Shown: positions 1 through 12,461, counted from the first letter of the stretch. The stretch: 64,000 bases of DNA from Ailanthus altissimus (GCA_946807835.1 OX327704.1:7998001-8062000); one strand, 5' to 3'. Numbers and translations: made by a program. The notes: generated by a model not told the origin, from the sequence alone.

Positions 1-1679
1 TAGGATTATACGAATGTACAATAACCTCAACTTGTATGGTCTAACGCGTTAATTTGTAATATCCGTAACGTGTGTGTGGGACATTGTTCACGGACGTATG
101 AAGGAGCTCCATATGACAAATTAGGTGTGGACCTAGAGAGTCTCACAATATGAAGTCTACTCGTTGAGCACTGGGGTAGCGGATTGGATTGAATAGTTCG
201 ATCCAATAAATTTCAGCAAAATAGAATAATTAGTTAGGGATCCCTCGGGATGTACATTTGTCAAGACTTAATTGTTAAGTAAATCACTCAATTAATTAAC
301 AAGGGTTGTTAATTAATATAATATTGATAAGTGGCAAAATTTATTCTATGATTTAATTTTACCTTTTTACTATTTACCCTTGGTAGTAAAAATTAGTAAG
401 GTAAAAAGTAATTATTCAAAATTATTTTGAATAATTAAATTATATATTATTATTATATTATTAGATAATATTATAACATATATAGATCATGGCATTGTAT
501 TTTAATACAATGAGGGACCTAAATGTTGGCCATTTATTTACCCATTATAATTATAGTAATTATATTTGTTAGGTAAAAATTAATTTTGGTGGCCATTATT
601 CTAGTGCTTGGTTATATTAATTCTAAGTGGGAGACCAACAATAAAATTGGTGGAGCACTTAATTTTGTTTAATCAAAATGTTGAATAACAAAATTGATTT
701 GCAAAACAATTGAATCATTGATTCAATTCTTGTGAAGAATTTGGCAAAGGAAGAGAAAAAGAGGTAAGAGAAAATTTTGGTTTTCATTCATTTTTCAAGT
801 GTTGAAAATTGTAGAACTTCTCTTCATCTTCTTCTCTCATAGATGGATTATAATGAACAAAAAAAAAATGGAGAAAGAGATTAATAATTATGACAAGAGT
901 TGTTCACCATAATTAATCCCATGTAGAAATTGTTTCTAAGATTAATATACAAGAGTTGTATGTTAAATATTTCTAGATAATACAAGAGTTGTATAGAAAA
1001 TATTTACCATCTCCATTTGAGAAACAAAATTGTATTCAAAAGAGTTTGAATATAAGTTGCTGAAAATTCTAAGATTAAGCTACCATTCTAGCTTCTTAAT
1101 CCCACCAAAAGTTATGGACTAGAATTGTTCAACATATACTTCATGGTGAGCTCTAGACATGGATTGTTGGAGGACTTAAAGAATTTTGTAAAGCTACCTT
1201 CATTAAGTGAGTTATTTTACATTATGTTATAATATAATATTGTTCATCATGTTTATATTTAATAATTGTTATACTTGCATATATATGTGATATATATGTT
1301 CAATTTGTTAAATTGGGTGTATTTGTAACATGCTTCCGCTATATATTGAAATTTTGAAATTACGTATACACTCGCATATCACACACTCAAGATCCGCAAC
1401 AATTCTAGCATTCGATTTAGTTCTAAATGTCATTTGTGGCATGTAGATGAAGATAACCGAGAGCAGTAACGGGAGCAGAAATCGGAAGCGAAATTGAGAG
1501 GGGAGCAGTTGTGAGTGAAAATCTGCCATTTCTTTTACTTTTTGTTTATTATATTTTCGCATAATGAATATGTATGTTTTATGAGTTTTCGATGTATAAA
1601 CATGATTTATGATCTTGATATATATCCATAGACATGCTTTTACATGTTCGGGTTGAGAAACAGTTTTTAAATTTCTGCA
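1..1679. other. AT-rich non-coding DNA, no gene recognised
   Basis: No frame here carries a recognisable protein motif. The 84-codon minus-strand frame at 1308-1562 has no domain and unremarkable composition. The stretch is AT-rich with short imperfect repeats around 'ACAAGAGTTGTAT' at 945-1000. Its texture is that of degraded LTR or other transposon non-coding sequence, but I could not pair it with another copy in the window. Confidence 0.4.
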
Positions 1680-2765
1680 TTTGTTTTAAAGGCCATTGGT
1701 ACCCTCAGATTATAGTGGTGATGATTGTATTAGACTCGGCCGGTATATCCCGTGCATATGGGCAGGTCTTGGGGGTGTGTCACTAACTCCGGAAAGTTGG
1801 AATGTCGAGTCATGTGAGTCACCCTATGTGTATGGGATATTGTCTCGCTATATGTATGCGATGTAGGATTCCGCTGCATAGCCAGTGAGATGTCTTGAGA
1901 TGTCACTGTGGGTGCTGCTAGTTGAGGTGCCCCGGGACCTACTCACGTGTTCGGTGCTAGTTGAGTCGCTACATGAGTATAGAGCTTTAGGGTTACCATT
2001 GGTACAGTTTAGAAAGAAAATAGCCGAGTGAGGATTTTACTAATTTTTGATTTACCAATTGCATTTATGCATTTATATGCACACAGCAGTTATTATGTTA
2101 TACAGATTCTGGATATTGTTTTCCAAAGATATAGAACCCGCTTGGCAAGATTTCATTAGCATATGATATTAGAAATCGTTTTACAATTTTACATCAATTT
2201 TAGAAGCATGATTTCTGCATGTACTTTAGAATTTGCTATCTATGCATAATGTTCTTGTAATTGAAATCTTAATTGCACTCATTGAGCTCCTTTAGCTCAC
2301 TGGTTTTGTGTTTTATGTTTTATGTTTTCTAAACCCCCTTCCTAAGTGGAGGTCTCGGTACGCAAGCTGTTGATTTTCCTATTGTCGAGTAGTGGGCCAA
2401 ATCTGAAGATCATCTTTATACATGTAAATGTGCTAAATAGCACTCTTTACTTTATGCATAATAGTTGTAGGCATGTATATTTGTATGTATGTTTGAACCA
2501 ACAAGAAGAGATTTCGATTTTATGATGATCGTTTTTGCTTATTATGATTATGCTCAGTTTGTGATTTAAATGAAACTATTGAGTTGTGTTGAATTTGATT
2601 TAGAAAGGACCGGAGGTCCAAATTGGTAGTATCGAGAAGTATTTTGAAATAGAAGTAATATTTCTTTGCAGGTTTTATATGAATTTTCTAAAAAATAGGG
2701 GAAACTCTGTCTGTTTTTTTTTTTAAAATTAAGATGTCATTTTTATGTATATTACAAGACTTTCT
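1680..2765 (+). repeat. Degenerate long-LTR-like remnant
   Basis: Non-coding stretch with higher GC islands (1730-2000), a TAGCTCACTGG segment near 2293 and a purine-rich 'AGGGGAAACTCTG' near 2697. By recollection this combination resembles the long LTRs of Tekay/Del-type plant Ty3/gypsy elements. No partner LTR, primer site or TSD is visible in the window, so the assignment is weak. It could equally be another old repeat. Confidence 0.25.
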
Positions 2766-5590
2766 CAGTAGTAGAAAGAACTAAAAAGGGGTTCACCTCG
2801 CGAAATTTCTCAACTTACCCAGATAGGTTCTGAGGAACTTTCATCGGACTGCCCGGCAGGGCCGCTGGGATCTATAGTAGAGAGTCTCGGGTCGGGTCTT
2901 ATCATAAACGGCATATTATACACGTGATTTTGACACCGAGCCTTCAGGACGGCCATTTTGGAGAATTGGGAGAATTTTCGGGAAACATATCTCAAGCTAT
3001 AGAAGTCTGAATCAGGCATATGATGTTTCATTTTAAAGCTATCAGCGTGCCTTACCTTGGGCCTGTCAGCGTCAAGTGGGGCCTGCAAATCAAGGCAACA
3101 ACCCATCATTTGGGCCCTCAAATCGCTCACTCAAGCGCGGCTAAGGCATTTTCTCTAATATCGGAGAATTTTATCTTTTTTTATAGAATGTGTATTGATG
3201 TACAGCATTTTCAGCTAAATTATTTTTTATTGTTTTACTATTTTTCTACGCCAAAATTCAAGAACATCGAAAACTTTGTGCACCTTAGTCCTAGATTACC
3301 CTTTTTGGGATTACCCTTATTGTATGCGTAATTCTGACTCCAAACCTTTGGGACCCTGTTGTTAGAGAATTAAGAGAATATTTGGGAAACAATATCTCAA
3401 GCTATAAACGTCCGAATCACGCATATGATGTACCGTTTCAAAGCTATAGGTGCACCCCACCTTTGGCCTATCAGCCTCAATTTGAGGCATGCGGCTTGAG
3501 GTCGAAATCTATCGTTTGGGCTCTCCAATTACTCACTCAAGCTTGGCTAAGGCATTTTCTCCAACTTCAAAGAATTTTATCTTTTTTTACAGGATTCGCA
3601 TTGATGTACGATATTTTTCGCTAAAAGTTTTTGATCTTTTACTATTTTTTTGCACCAAAATAAATAAATTTTGAGAACATCGAAAAGTTCATGCACCTTA
3701 GCCCTGGATTATTTTTTTTGGGGTTTCGGGCCCAAAGAGTTAGTTATTTTGGTGCAACGTATACGTAGATGGACTTAGAATTTCGAAACAAGTCAAATAG
3801 CTTTATTACATGCATGATTCTGACATCAGACCTCTGGGCCCCCCTTATAGAGAAGCGAGAGAATCTTTGGAAAACCATACCTCACGCTACAGATTTTCGA
3901 ATCATGCATATGATGTACCATTTCGAAGCTACCAGCTCACTTTACCTTTTGCCTATTGGCCTTAATGTGAGGCTTGTGAATCGAGTTCAAAATTCATCGT
4001 TTGGGCCCTCAAATTGCTTGCTCAAGCTTGGCCAAGGCATTTTTTCCTGCGTCTGAAATTTTATCTTTTTTTATATAATGCATATTTTCGTACGCCTTTT
4101 TCCGTTAAAGTTTTTTGATCTCATACAATATTTGCTACCCAAATAAATAAAATTTGAGAACCTCAAAATGTTCGTGTACTTTAGCCCCAGATCACATTTT
4201 TTGGAGTTTCAAGCCTCGAAAGTTCATATTTTCGTGCAAAGTGGTCGTAGATGGACTTAGAATCCCGAAATGAGTCAAACAGTATATTATACGCATACTT
4301 CTGACACTAGACCTCTAGGAAGCCGTTGTTGAAGAATTGGATTAATCTTTGGGATACCATATCTCGGGCTATAGACGTCTGAACAACGCATATTATGTAC
4401 CGTTTTAAAGCTATCGGCGCACCCTACTTTGGCCTATTGGCTAAATGCAAGGCCTAAGACTTTAGGCTAGAATAGATCATCTGGGCCCTAAAATTGCTTG
4501 CTCAAGCTCGGCCATGGCATTTGCTCTAGTTTCGAAGAATTTTATCTTTTTTTTTATAAAATGTGTATTGATGTATAGATTTTTTCATTAAAAGTTTTTG
4601 ATTTTTTTACTATTTTTGTGCACCAAAATAAACAAAATTTGAGAACATCAAAAAGTTCATGTACCTTAGCCCTAGATTACCCTTTTTGGGATTTCGTATC
4701 CTCAAAGTTAGATATTTTGTTGCAAAGTGGTTGTAGATGGATTTAGAATGTCGAAATGAGTCAAACGACATATTATACGCATAATTCTGACATCGGACCT
4801 CCAGGACCCCATGTTGGAGAAGCAGGAGAATCTTTGAGAAACCATATCTCGAGCTACAGAAGTTCAAATCACACATATGATGTACCATTTTGAAGATGTT
4901 GGCCTGCCCTACCTTTTGCCTATCTGGCTTAATACGAAGCTTGTGAATCGAGGCCAAAATCCATCGTTTAGGCCTTTAAATCACTCACTTAAGTTCGGCC
5001 AAGGCATTTTTCTTACTTTCGAAAATTTTATCTTTTTTTATATAATGCGTATTGACGTACGACTTTTTCTATTAAATTTTTTTGATTTCATACTATATTT
5101 ACTGTAAAATAAACAAAATTTAAGAACCTCAAAACGTTCGGATACTTTAATCCCAGATCACGGTTTTTGGGGTTTCGGGCCCCAAGAGTTGATATTTTCA
5201 TGCAAAGTAGCTGTAGATAGACTTAGAATCTTGAAATGAGTCAAGCGATATATTATACGCGTGATTTTGATACTAGACCTCTAGGTCCCCCCATTTTGAG
5301 AATTGGAAGAATCTTTGAGAACCCATATTTGGGCTACATACGTTCGAATCACGCATATGATGTACCATTTTGAAGCTATCACCGTGCCCTACCTTTTTTC
5401 TGTGGGCCTTAATATGAGGCTAGTGAACCGAGGCTAAAATTCATCATTTGCAGCCTCAAATTGCTTGCTCAAGCTTTGCCAAGGCATTTTCTCATGCTTC
5501 AGGTAATTTTATATTTTTTTTAGAATGCATATTGACGTACGATTTTTTCCATTAAAAGATTTTGATTTTTTCCTATTTTTCTACATCAAA
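2766..5590 (+). repeat. Tandem repeat array, unit about 483 bp
   Basis: The same long block recurs in direct orientation. The landmark 'GTAGATGGACTTAGAAT' and its variants starts near 3765, 4247, 4733 and 5213, giving spacings of 482, 486 and 480. The landmark 'GCATATGATGTACC' and the segment 'CACCTTAGCCCTAGATTACC' recur with the same period. The first spacing (about 411) is shorter, so one early unit has lost DNA. Units differ at many positions, so the array is old. Open frames over it (2810-3130 minus, 3020-3331 plus and others) are not conserved between units and are not called as genes. Confidence 0.85.
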
Positions 5591-5770
5591 ATAAACAAAT
5601 TTCAAAATGGTACATCATATGCCTAATTTCGACGTCTGTAGCTTGATATATAGTTTTTCGAAGATTCTCCCGATTCTCCGATAGGGGGGTCCTAAAGGTC
5701 CGGTGTCAAAATAACACTTATAATATGCAGTTTGACTCGTTTCGAGATTCTAAGTCCATCTATAGCTACT
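5591..5770 (-). repeat. Inverted partial unit of the 483-bp repeat
   Basis: This stretch reads as the reverse complement of the part of the unit that runs from 'GATGGACTTAGAAT' to 'CATATGATGTACCATTTT' (compare 5213-5370). It closes the direct array with an inverted arm of about 170 bp, so 5213-5770 could fold as an imperfect hairpin with a ~250-base loop. Confidence 0.75.
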
Positions 5771-5984
5771 GAAGCCAAATCTTGTGGGCTCATTCTATAT
5801 TTGGGCAAGTTGGGCAATTTGGCTCTAGTAATAAAGTCTTTGCAGTGTTGGGTATCTCGCATACATGGAAATGTTTGGTTATAAGGTTTGGAAAATTGGT
5901 CACTAGACCTTGGACTTCACTTTTCAATGATTGTTCAGACAGTCCTTCTCCTTTCACAATTAAACAGATAAACGTGTGTGTCCT
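5771..5984 (-). pseudogene. Ty3/gypsy pol fragment, PR-RT linker (duplicate)
   Basis: The minus strand encodes a broken copy of the protease-to-RT linker that also appears at about 6240-6450 and at 29780-29908. Shared features are a VVKGE-like stretch, then an acidic segment before the RT N-terminus. It lies next to a second copy of the same segment, so part of the element was duplicated or two copies abut here. There is no start or intact frame. Confidence 0.55.
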
Positions 5985-6790
5985 TCATTGGCACTACTTA
6001 ATTGGTCAAGAAAATCATCAAGGCGAGGGATAAAAAAATGATACCTCATGGTAATCTTGTTGATAGCATGACTATCCATACAAATTCACTAACTCCTATC
6101 CTCTTTTGGGGTAAGTAAGGTAGGAACAGCACAAGAGCTAATACTCTCCTTTGTGTCTCCCTTTTTCAACAACTCTTTCACATTTTCTCTCAAGATCTCA
6201 TGCTATTTTGGACTCATTCACTAATGCGACAGATTTGGAAAGTTGGCTCCAGGAATGAAGTCAATGCGATGTTGAATCTCTCGTATTAGAGGCATTGGTT
6301 GGTTTCGCCATAAGGTCTTCAAACTTAGCAATTAACCCTTGTATCTTAATAGATGAGGGTTGTTTTGGTTGTTCTTCACCTTTCACTACCAAATAAATGC
6401 ATGCATTTGTATTCTTTAATTCCTCCATAAAATAATTTTCTTTGAAAGCCACTTAAAAATAAAAAATTTATCCTCCACTTTTAGGGTTGTCCTCTCTAGT
6501 TGATTTGGTACCACCACTATCCGCTTTCGGTTCCAAGTAAAAGAATAAGTATTATTATCCCTTCCCTTATGGTACTCTATCCACATCATATTTTCATGGT
6601 TTGTCTAATAATATATGACAAGCATCCATTTCGACTATGTCACACAAGATATCAAATTTGTAGCTCTTACCAATAAAAGGAGGCAATTGGCATTGTCTTG
6701 TATTCTGAATACGTGGCCCTTTCTTAATCCATCCTATGCTGTATGATGATGGATGTGGCTGTGTTGGTAGTTTGATGATCAACCAAGTGT
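5985..6790 (-). pseudogene. Ty3/gypsy pol remnant: protease end and RT N-terminus (family G)
   Basis: On the minus strand the order is protease C-terminal part (6790 to 6594, ending in an ACHILLDKP motif that matches the usual LLGRP box), linker with VVKGEE (6452 to 6270), then RT N-terminus with a degraded 'PKK-G..R.CVDSRAINKIT..PIPRLDD' pattern down to about 5990. Frameshifts and stops interrupt it throughout. It is part of the same minus-strand lineage as the G element with its 5' LTR at 8801-9204. It encodes no usable enzyme. Confidence 0.7.
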
Positions 6791-7030
6791 TGAGACACTA
6801 AGTTCTCGCGGCTATAAACTATCAATAACAAGCTTGCACACTTTTTTGGCAACTGAACACTTTCCTTTGAAAATCTTCTTTCATTAAGGCTCTTCTAGTT
6901 GTATAGGTGTATACATCAATGTTTTCACAATGTACACAACTTCTTCACCATCCTCTTCAGTTATCTCAACATCAGGGCCAGAATCATCCATCTCAGGTTC
7001 ATCATTACTTGTGTCACTTTCCTCATATTC

Positions 7031-7186
7031 TCATTGTGTGACATTCACAATTTTCCATCTAGGGCAGTCACTAGACCTATGTCCTAATTCTTTGCACTTA
7101 AAACAGCGAGTTCCTTTTGTACCCTCCAAGTTTTCTGAACCTTTCATTTTTGGTTTCTTCGAAACAACTTCATTTTCATTGAATTC
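7031..7186 (-). pseudogene. Gag CCHC zinc knuckle remnant (family G)
   Basis: The minus-strand frame contains CFKCKELGHRSSDCP, a CX2CX4HX4C zinc knuckle of the kind that binds RNA in retrotransposon Gag, preceded by a basic stretch (SKKPKMKGSE). It lies between the gag N-terminal part at 8236-8785 and the protease remnant at 6594-6790, which is the normal gag-to-pol order on this strand, with D-type LTR sequence inserted between. The frame is open for only 84 codons. Confidence 0.7.
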
Positions 7187-7248
7187 AGAAGGTTTGCTAT
7201 CAATTCTAGTATAAGTGAGAAGGTTTGCTATCAATTCTAGTATAAGTG
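7187..7248. repeat. Perfect 31-bp tandem duplication
   Basis: The 31 bases at 7187-7217 are repeated exactly at 7218-7248. On the minus strand this is gag coding sequence next to the zinc knuckle. Because 31 is not a multiple of three, the duplication shifts the frame. It lies at the junction with the D-type LTR, so it could be a repair scar. Confidence 0.85.
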
Positions 7249-8235
7249 AGCTTAGAACTAGTGATAAGGGCATGACTAACAAATGGAATGTAGATTCTAT
7301 TCAAGTTTCAGTTGGTCCAGTTATAAGGGCTCGAGCTAAAAGGTTCAAGGAAACTCTTAATGGACTGATTCAAAACATTTGGGTTGAGTTAAATTCGTGA
7401 AAACCCAAGAAAATGCCCAAGACTGATTCAAAACGTGTTTCACAAGGTTGGATTTTCATGATTCAAGCTTTGGAATAATCTAGAAGAATTCCTCAGATCA
7501 CAAAGTTTGTGGATTTAGTGCAAATATTTAAACTGGTGATTACTCAATTTTGACACATCAAGTGTTGGGGGAAATGATGGACATCTTAAAAATGGCCATT
7601 ACATTTTTAAAAGCAATTAAGAAGTAGTTCAAGTTGCCAGAAGCAACCCATATGTTTAGAAGCTTCTAAGAAGCCTATAATTACATTTATGATAGTAGTT
7701 CCAATGTTTGGCACTGTGTTTTAAATATAAAGTCTCAATTGTTGGTAGTAGTTGGTAGTTAGTAGTTTTTAGATGTCATTAAATGGTGTAATAAATGCTG
7801 GCATCCCAAGTGTCCACTATAAATACATGAGGGATGAGAGGAAAGGATTCAACAGTTTTGTTAAAAAAAATTTCTTTGGTTCTTTTAGAACTCTTTGAAC
7901 TTATCGAACAATTTTTGTGATGTTCTTCTTCAACCTATTAATCAATCATTCTATAATTAATTGTGGCATCTTCATTATACCAAGTTTCTGGTGAGGGCAT
8001 AATTAATAAATGAAATGGATATCCTATTCAAGTTCTAGTTGGTCCGATTACAAGGGTTTGAGCTAAAAGATTCAAGAAAACTCTCAATGGATTGATTCAA
8101 AACATTTGGGCTGAGGTGAATTCATAGTTCCACTAGATTGGATTTCCATGGTTCAAGCTTTGGAATAATCTAGAAGAAATTCCTCATATCAAAAGTTGGT
8201 AGATTTAGTGGAGTTTCCTAAATTAGTTCTGATCA
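7249..8235 (+). repeat. D-family LTR, one copy plus a second partial copy
   Basis: Two tandem copies of the same LTR 5' region start near 7250 and 7990. Each encodes the tail GPVIRARAKRFKETLNGLI (intact in the first, one stop in the second) that ends plant Ty3/gypsy pol frames. The first copy runs through an 'ACTATAAATAC' TATA box near 7817 and a stem 'GTTGGTAGTAGTTGGTAGTTAGTAG' region near 7742. No primer site follows either copy, so these are LTR remnants, not a full element. Outer edges are approximate. Confidence 0.6.
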
Positions 8236-8785
8236 AAAGTAAGCTGCACTATGTTCTAATCTAACATTCAAGATTTCAAAGAAACTCTCCATCTCAAACA
8301 CGAAATCTAGAAAATTTTCTATATCTACAGTACCATTACAAGTAGACAAATAAGCTTATACCTTATAGGAGTCATCATATTGGTGTTCCTATTTTCCTCT
8401 TCGTAGAGATTCACCATAAATTTCTCCATCAATTTCCTGCTCTCCGAAATCATCCACTGGAGGGAAAAATTGATTAGGCCTTTGTCATGCAACCAGGGCT
8501 GCTCCTCTCACTTTTGGTCTGATTTCCATATCATATTCGGCTTCCGCCTCCAAATCGACATTAATTGGTGCATAATGAGATTGCCTCTACGACCCTTTCC
8601 CTTCTGCCATTGGTTCTTGTGGTAGTGAATCATTAAATCTCAAAGCCAAAAAAAATATTTTTGTTAATGTTGTCATACAATCTTATATGTCTCTCACAAC
8701 CTCAGTCAAACGTTCATTCATCCTCTACTCCAAAGCATTCAAACGATGTCCATTCGAGTTAATATGGCCTACTATATCAAGACAA
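8236..8785 (-). pseudogene. gag N-terminal remnant of G element
   Basis: Reading the minus strand from the primer site, the sequence matches the gag start region seen at 30198-30427 and 21573-21771. Diagnostic shared parts are the coiled N-terminal segment and the 'LDDLGEED'-like acidic patch. Many stops are present. It connects the 5' LTR at 8801-9204 with the zinc knuckle at 7031-7186, with the D-type LTRs inserted between. Confidence 0.6.
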
Positions 8786-8798
8786 GGCTCTGATACCA
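8786..8798 (-). promoter_or_regulatory. Primer-binding site (initiator Met tRNA), G element
   Basis: The reverse complement is TGGTATCAGAGCC, the standard plant initiator-Met-tRNA primer site. It lies two bases inside the LTR edge at 8801, so minus-strand cDNA synthesis of this G copy would start here. Confidence 0.85.
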
Positions 8799-8800
8799 CC

Positions 8801-9204
8801 TGACGCAAGACAAGTGTTGATGAGTTCACAGTGGCATTCACAAAGGCGCAAAATTATTGATAACATTCAACAAAACACAACTGGAAAATGGTTATAGAAC
8901 CACTCAAAATAATGTTTCTGAATAAAATTCTATAGATCTCTTCAAATTAAACTCATTGGAATTTATACCTGGAACATTCTTCCAGATTAGTAAATAATCT
9001 TAGAGATTTTATAATAAAATAGATGTCAAATCTTTTAAAATTTCAAACTTGCCTAAATTGATAATTTTACAATGAAAACACAAATATTCCAGATCTTTCC
9101 AAAAATCATTAAGCTTTAAATGTAGAAAATATAAAGATTCTAAGTACCAAAAATAAACTTTTGATTTCTTATTGGACTTTTGTAGGAGAATTGTGATGTT
9201 CCCA
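8801..9204 (-). repeat. 5' LTR of minus-strand G element
   Basis: About 404 bp. On the minus strand it begins TGGGAACATCAC and ends TTGCGTCA, matching the G LTRs at 30442-30861 and 21787-22231. It is inserted into E-family gag sequence (9205 onward). The far LTR and TSD could not be located. Confidence 0.75.
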
Positions 9205-10430
9205 TCATTCTTCCTTGACTTATGTGTTAAGAGCTTGTCTTGACACCAATGATTCTCCTTCCACCGCATATTTCCCTTTGCAGTTGTCTTTAAGAGGTGG
9301 CATGTTATCTACTTCGTCTTCTTGCCCATCTTTCAACTCAATCTCCCCTTAAGCATTGATCACCATCATTATTTTGTTCAAACATTGGCTAGCTATATGT
9401 CCATTGCCTTGGCATTTGAAGCACTTGATGTCACAAATTCTAGAAGTGGTGGATTCAATTTTACTGTGTTTTAATATCACTGCTTATTTGGAATTCTTAG
9501 GGCTCGAACTTAGGCTTTGTAGATAGAACTTCATTTGATTTAGGGCCTAGTATCCATAAGCTTGTGGCAGCCGTGCTTGATCCCCTTATAGCCATGTTCC
9601 TTCACTTAAATTGCTGCTAAACTTTGATGTCTTGGTGCCCTAAATTCGTCAACTCCACATAGTGCTGCATCTCTACCACATCCACTATCTCTCAGTTTAA
9701 GCCACACAAGAACCTAGCCATGTGGCTTCTCTGTCCTCTTCTGCACTCACTCGGATTATAGCAACTTCTATCTCTTTGTAGTATTTATCGATGCTTTTGG
9801 ATCCTTGAGTTAGATGCTACAACTTGTTGTACAACTCCCTATGGTAGTAGCTAGAAATGAAGTGTCTTATCATGATGGCCTTTATCTCATCCCACATCTC
9901 ATTAGGTAGTTCATGATTACTCCTTATTTTTTTCAACAGTTGATCCTACCAAACAATAACATAGTCAGCAAATTCAATTGCAACCCGTTTTACCTTTCTG
10001 CCTTGAAGTAGTTGTGGCAATCGAAGATCATCTCTATTTTCTTCTCCCACTCTAAATAATCCTCTGGGTTGTTTTTACCTTGGAAGAGTAGAATCTTCAT
10101 CTTCGTGCTTCCCAAGTCATCATCATGCCTAAGTCTTCTCCTCATAGTGTCTTTATCTCCATAACCATGGCAAAATTTTCCGCAGTTCATTTGTGGTTCA
10201 TCTAGCTCATCCAATTTCTCTTCATCTTCAACATCTCCCCATTGTACCCCTGGTTACACTGCCTAGGTGGTTGTCCAATAGGAGCAATTTGATGCTGCCC
10301 CCTAGTTGCCTCATTTTCCAACCTGTCCATCCTCTTATGAATTTGCTTCAATTCAGTTCTCATCATCTACCTTATCTCTCCCAACAACGTCTGAAGCTAT
10401 AGTTTTAGGATGGTTGGTTGTTGTACCTCT
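9205..10430 (-). pseudogene. gag remnant of E-like Ty3/gypsy element
   Basis: The minus strand encodes a Gag like that of element E: an acidic ELDELDEP region, then FQGKNNPEDYLEWEKKIEMI (the plant retrotransposon gag core, about 10095-10030), and a CCHC knuckle CFKCQGNGHIASQC at about 9380-9425. Stops and shifts break it in several places. The leader and an LTR fragment lie upstream at 10431-11145. The pol half is missing, cut by the G element at 9204. Confidence 0.75.
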
Positions 10431-11145
10431 TCGGTTAAGTTTTCTTCTTGATTGTATAATATGTTTAAAATCTGTAAAACATAGTTAAGAACTTCACAAG
10501 CACTCACTCATGTGTTTCACTCAAGAAAATTCAATCACTCGTGTTTGGCACTCAAATTACTTTTACCCTCTTATGTTCTCACCACTCTTGCCTCTTTCCA
10601 CTCGGGTGTCTTCGTTTTGTCCTTAATCAGACTCAAGAGCAATCAAGATTCAAGTGGTACTTCAAGATAAGAAGTAATTGAGACAAGTCACAAAATTCAA
10701 GAAGCAATCCTCAAAAAACTTATGCAGGCCATCTATGTGGCAAAGAAGGTTTAAGAGTAAGAAATATGAATTTATTTTGTAAATGAAATTGATGAATAAC
10801 AGTTCTAATGCTGAAAACGTGTAGATCTTCAATTTGACTCTTCTAGATACTTAATCAAAGTGATTAAATTCTCTTGAATTTGATTTGGACTTATTTAAAA
10901 TGGATTTTGGCTTATTCCGGGCCTTCATTTATTTGCCATCTCACCAACTTGTTGAATTAACCTATTTAATGTTTTTTTTAAAATGCTTGGCTCAAAGTCT
11001 TGTGATTGGCCCACTGGGAAAGCTTAATGGATCATGTGATTGCTAGCCTTGATCTCCTCTAAGCCCACATGTCTCTTGAGTCCCCCTAAGCCCATGCATG
11101 AGTTCTTCCTTTTGTATATGTGGTTTTGAAACTTTGTTTGCATCA
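10431..11145 (-). repeat. E-like LTR fragment and leader
   Basis: On the minus strand the sequence starts TGATGCAAACAAAG at 11145 and follows the first ~335 bp of the E LTR, including the coding tail 'GPITRL.AKHF'. It then passes into the E-type leader (shared blocks 10440-10720 versus 44940-45210). The rest of the LTR, with its promoter and primer site, is missing, so this copy has lost several hundred bp internally. Confidence 0.65.
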
Positions 11146-12049
11146 CCTTGGGTGAATATGTGGTACAAGATGGGTAATTGTTCAAGATAAGCAGATTATA
11201 CATTCCAAGGAGCTCAATATGTGACTAATAGCTAAGGAAAATGCATTTAACAACTTGAGCGGCTATGCGGGTAGAGACAAGACAATAGCTAGTTTAGAGG
11301 AATGTTACTATTAACCTCAACTTAAAAGAGATGCTGTAAAGTTTGTACAAAGGTGTCCAATTTTCAAACGAATAAGGGAGCAGTAAAAAAACACAAAATT
11401 ATACATGCCTTTGTCTTTTCCTAATGCACCTTGAAATGACATCTCTATAGACCTTGTACTTGATTTACCAAGAACTAAGAGGGAAAGTGATGTTGTATTT
11501 GTGGTGGTTAATTGATTTTTTAAAATATCCTACTTTATTCCATGTCAAAAGACAACATATGTACATTATATAGCCAAGCTATTCTTTAAAGTAGTTGTTC
11601 ATTTGCATGGTGTATCTCTTTCCATCACTTCAGATGAGAACAACAAATTTTTGGTTAACTTTATGGAAATGATTTAGGACTACATTGAAGTTTACTAGTA
11701 CGACACATCCCCAAACCGATGGCCAAACAGAAATGGTAAACCATTCTTTGAAAAATCTGATTAGATGAATATGTGAAAACAAGAAGGGCCAATGGGACTT
11801 TACTTTGGCACAAGCTGAATTTGCTTAAAACTTAGTCAACCATTCCACTGAAAGGAGTCATTTCTCTATTATTTATACTAAAAGTCTAAGGCAAGTTGTG
11901 GACTTAATAAAACTTCCTTCTAATGCAGTTGTGTTTGCTTTAGTGTATACCTATTCCAAGGTATTCCAGAAGGTGCATCAATCTCCATCCATCATCCTGA
12001 AGGTATATGTTCACTCGAGAATGAGTTATTTCCAAGTGAAGGAGAATAA
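11146..12049 (+). pseudogene. Integrase remnant, plus-strand G-type element
   Basis: Plus-strand frames, shifted several times, read through an integrase: zinc-binding HHCC region (about 11230-11390, '...GRDKTIASLE' then 'CPIFKR'), catalytic-core blocks 'DISIDLVLDLPR' (about 11440) and 'SITSDENNKFL' (about 11620) where the usual DRD is DEN, and 'TDGQTE'-like sequence near 11720. It ends at a purine-rich 'GAAGGAGAATAA' next to a 412-bp LTR. It is the 3' end of a dead element whose 5' part is not in the window. Confidence 0.7.
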
Positions 12050-12461
12050 TGGGGTACAACAACCCATGTTTAACCAATAATATAAATCATAATATGCAAC
12101 CCAAGCCCAATCTGAATTCAGCCATACTTATTGAAGTCAAAGAAACATTAAATCCGGTCATTTAGCTATTATAGCTTTTTGTAGTGTTCATTTAATATGT
12201 TTTGTTGTTTGCGTTATCTTGAAACTTTAATTTGGTTTTTTTCGATGTTTTTGAGGATTATTCCAAGTATTTGGTATTTGAACTATTTACATCTATATTT
12301 TCAGTAGCTTTTAATGATAAATGAAAAGTATAATTCTCTACTAAGAGTTTAGTTCAGATGTTCCATTTTCTGAGCTACTTACTATTGTCTTATTGAACGA
12401 TATCAACAACGCTCGTCTTTGTGAATAAAATCATGAACCCATCAATGCTTGTCCTGCATCA
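12050..12461 (+). repeat. 3' LTR of plus-strand G element
   Basis: About 412 bp, starting TGGGGTACAAC directly after the purine tract and ending CCTGCATCA. From 12290 it aligns with the reverse complement of the G LTR at 30442-30861 (shared 'AATTCTCTACTAAGAGTT' and 'AACGATATCAACAAC' blocks). It adjoins pararetrovirus sequence on its right. Confidence 0.7.

Noticed and set aside
1308..1562. 84-codon minus-strand frame
   Set aside because: No recognisable motif, AT-rich composition, no neighbour context; chance frame.
2810..3331. Overlapping open frames of about 100 codons on both strands (2810-3130 minus, 3020-3331 plus)
   Set aside because: They lie in the 483-bp tandem repeat and are not kept open in the other units; no domain.
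5782..6033. 83-codon plus-strand frame
   Set aside because: Antisense to the PR-RT linker remnant of a minus-strand G element.
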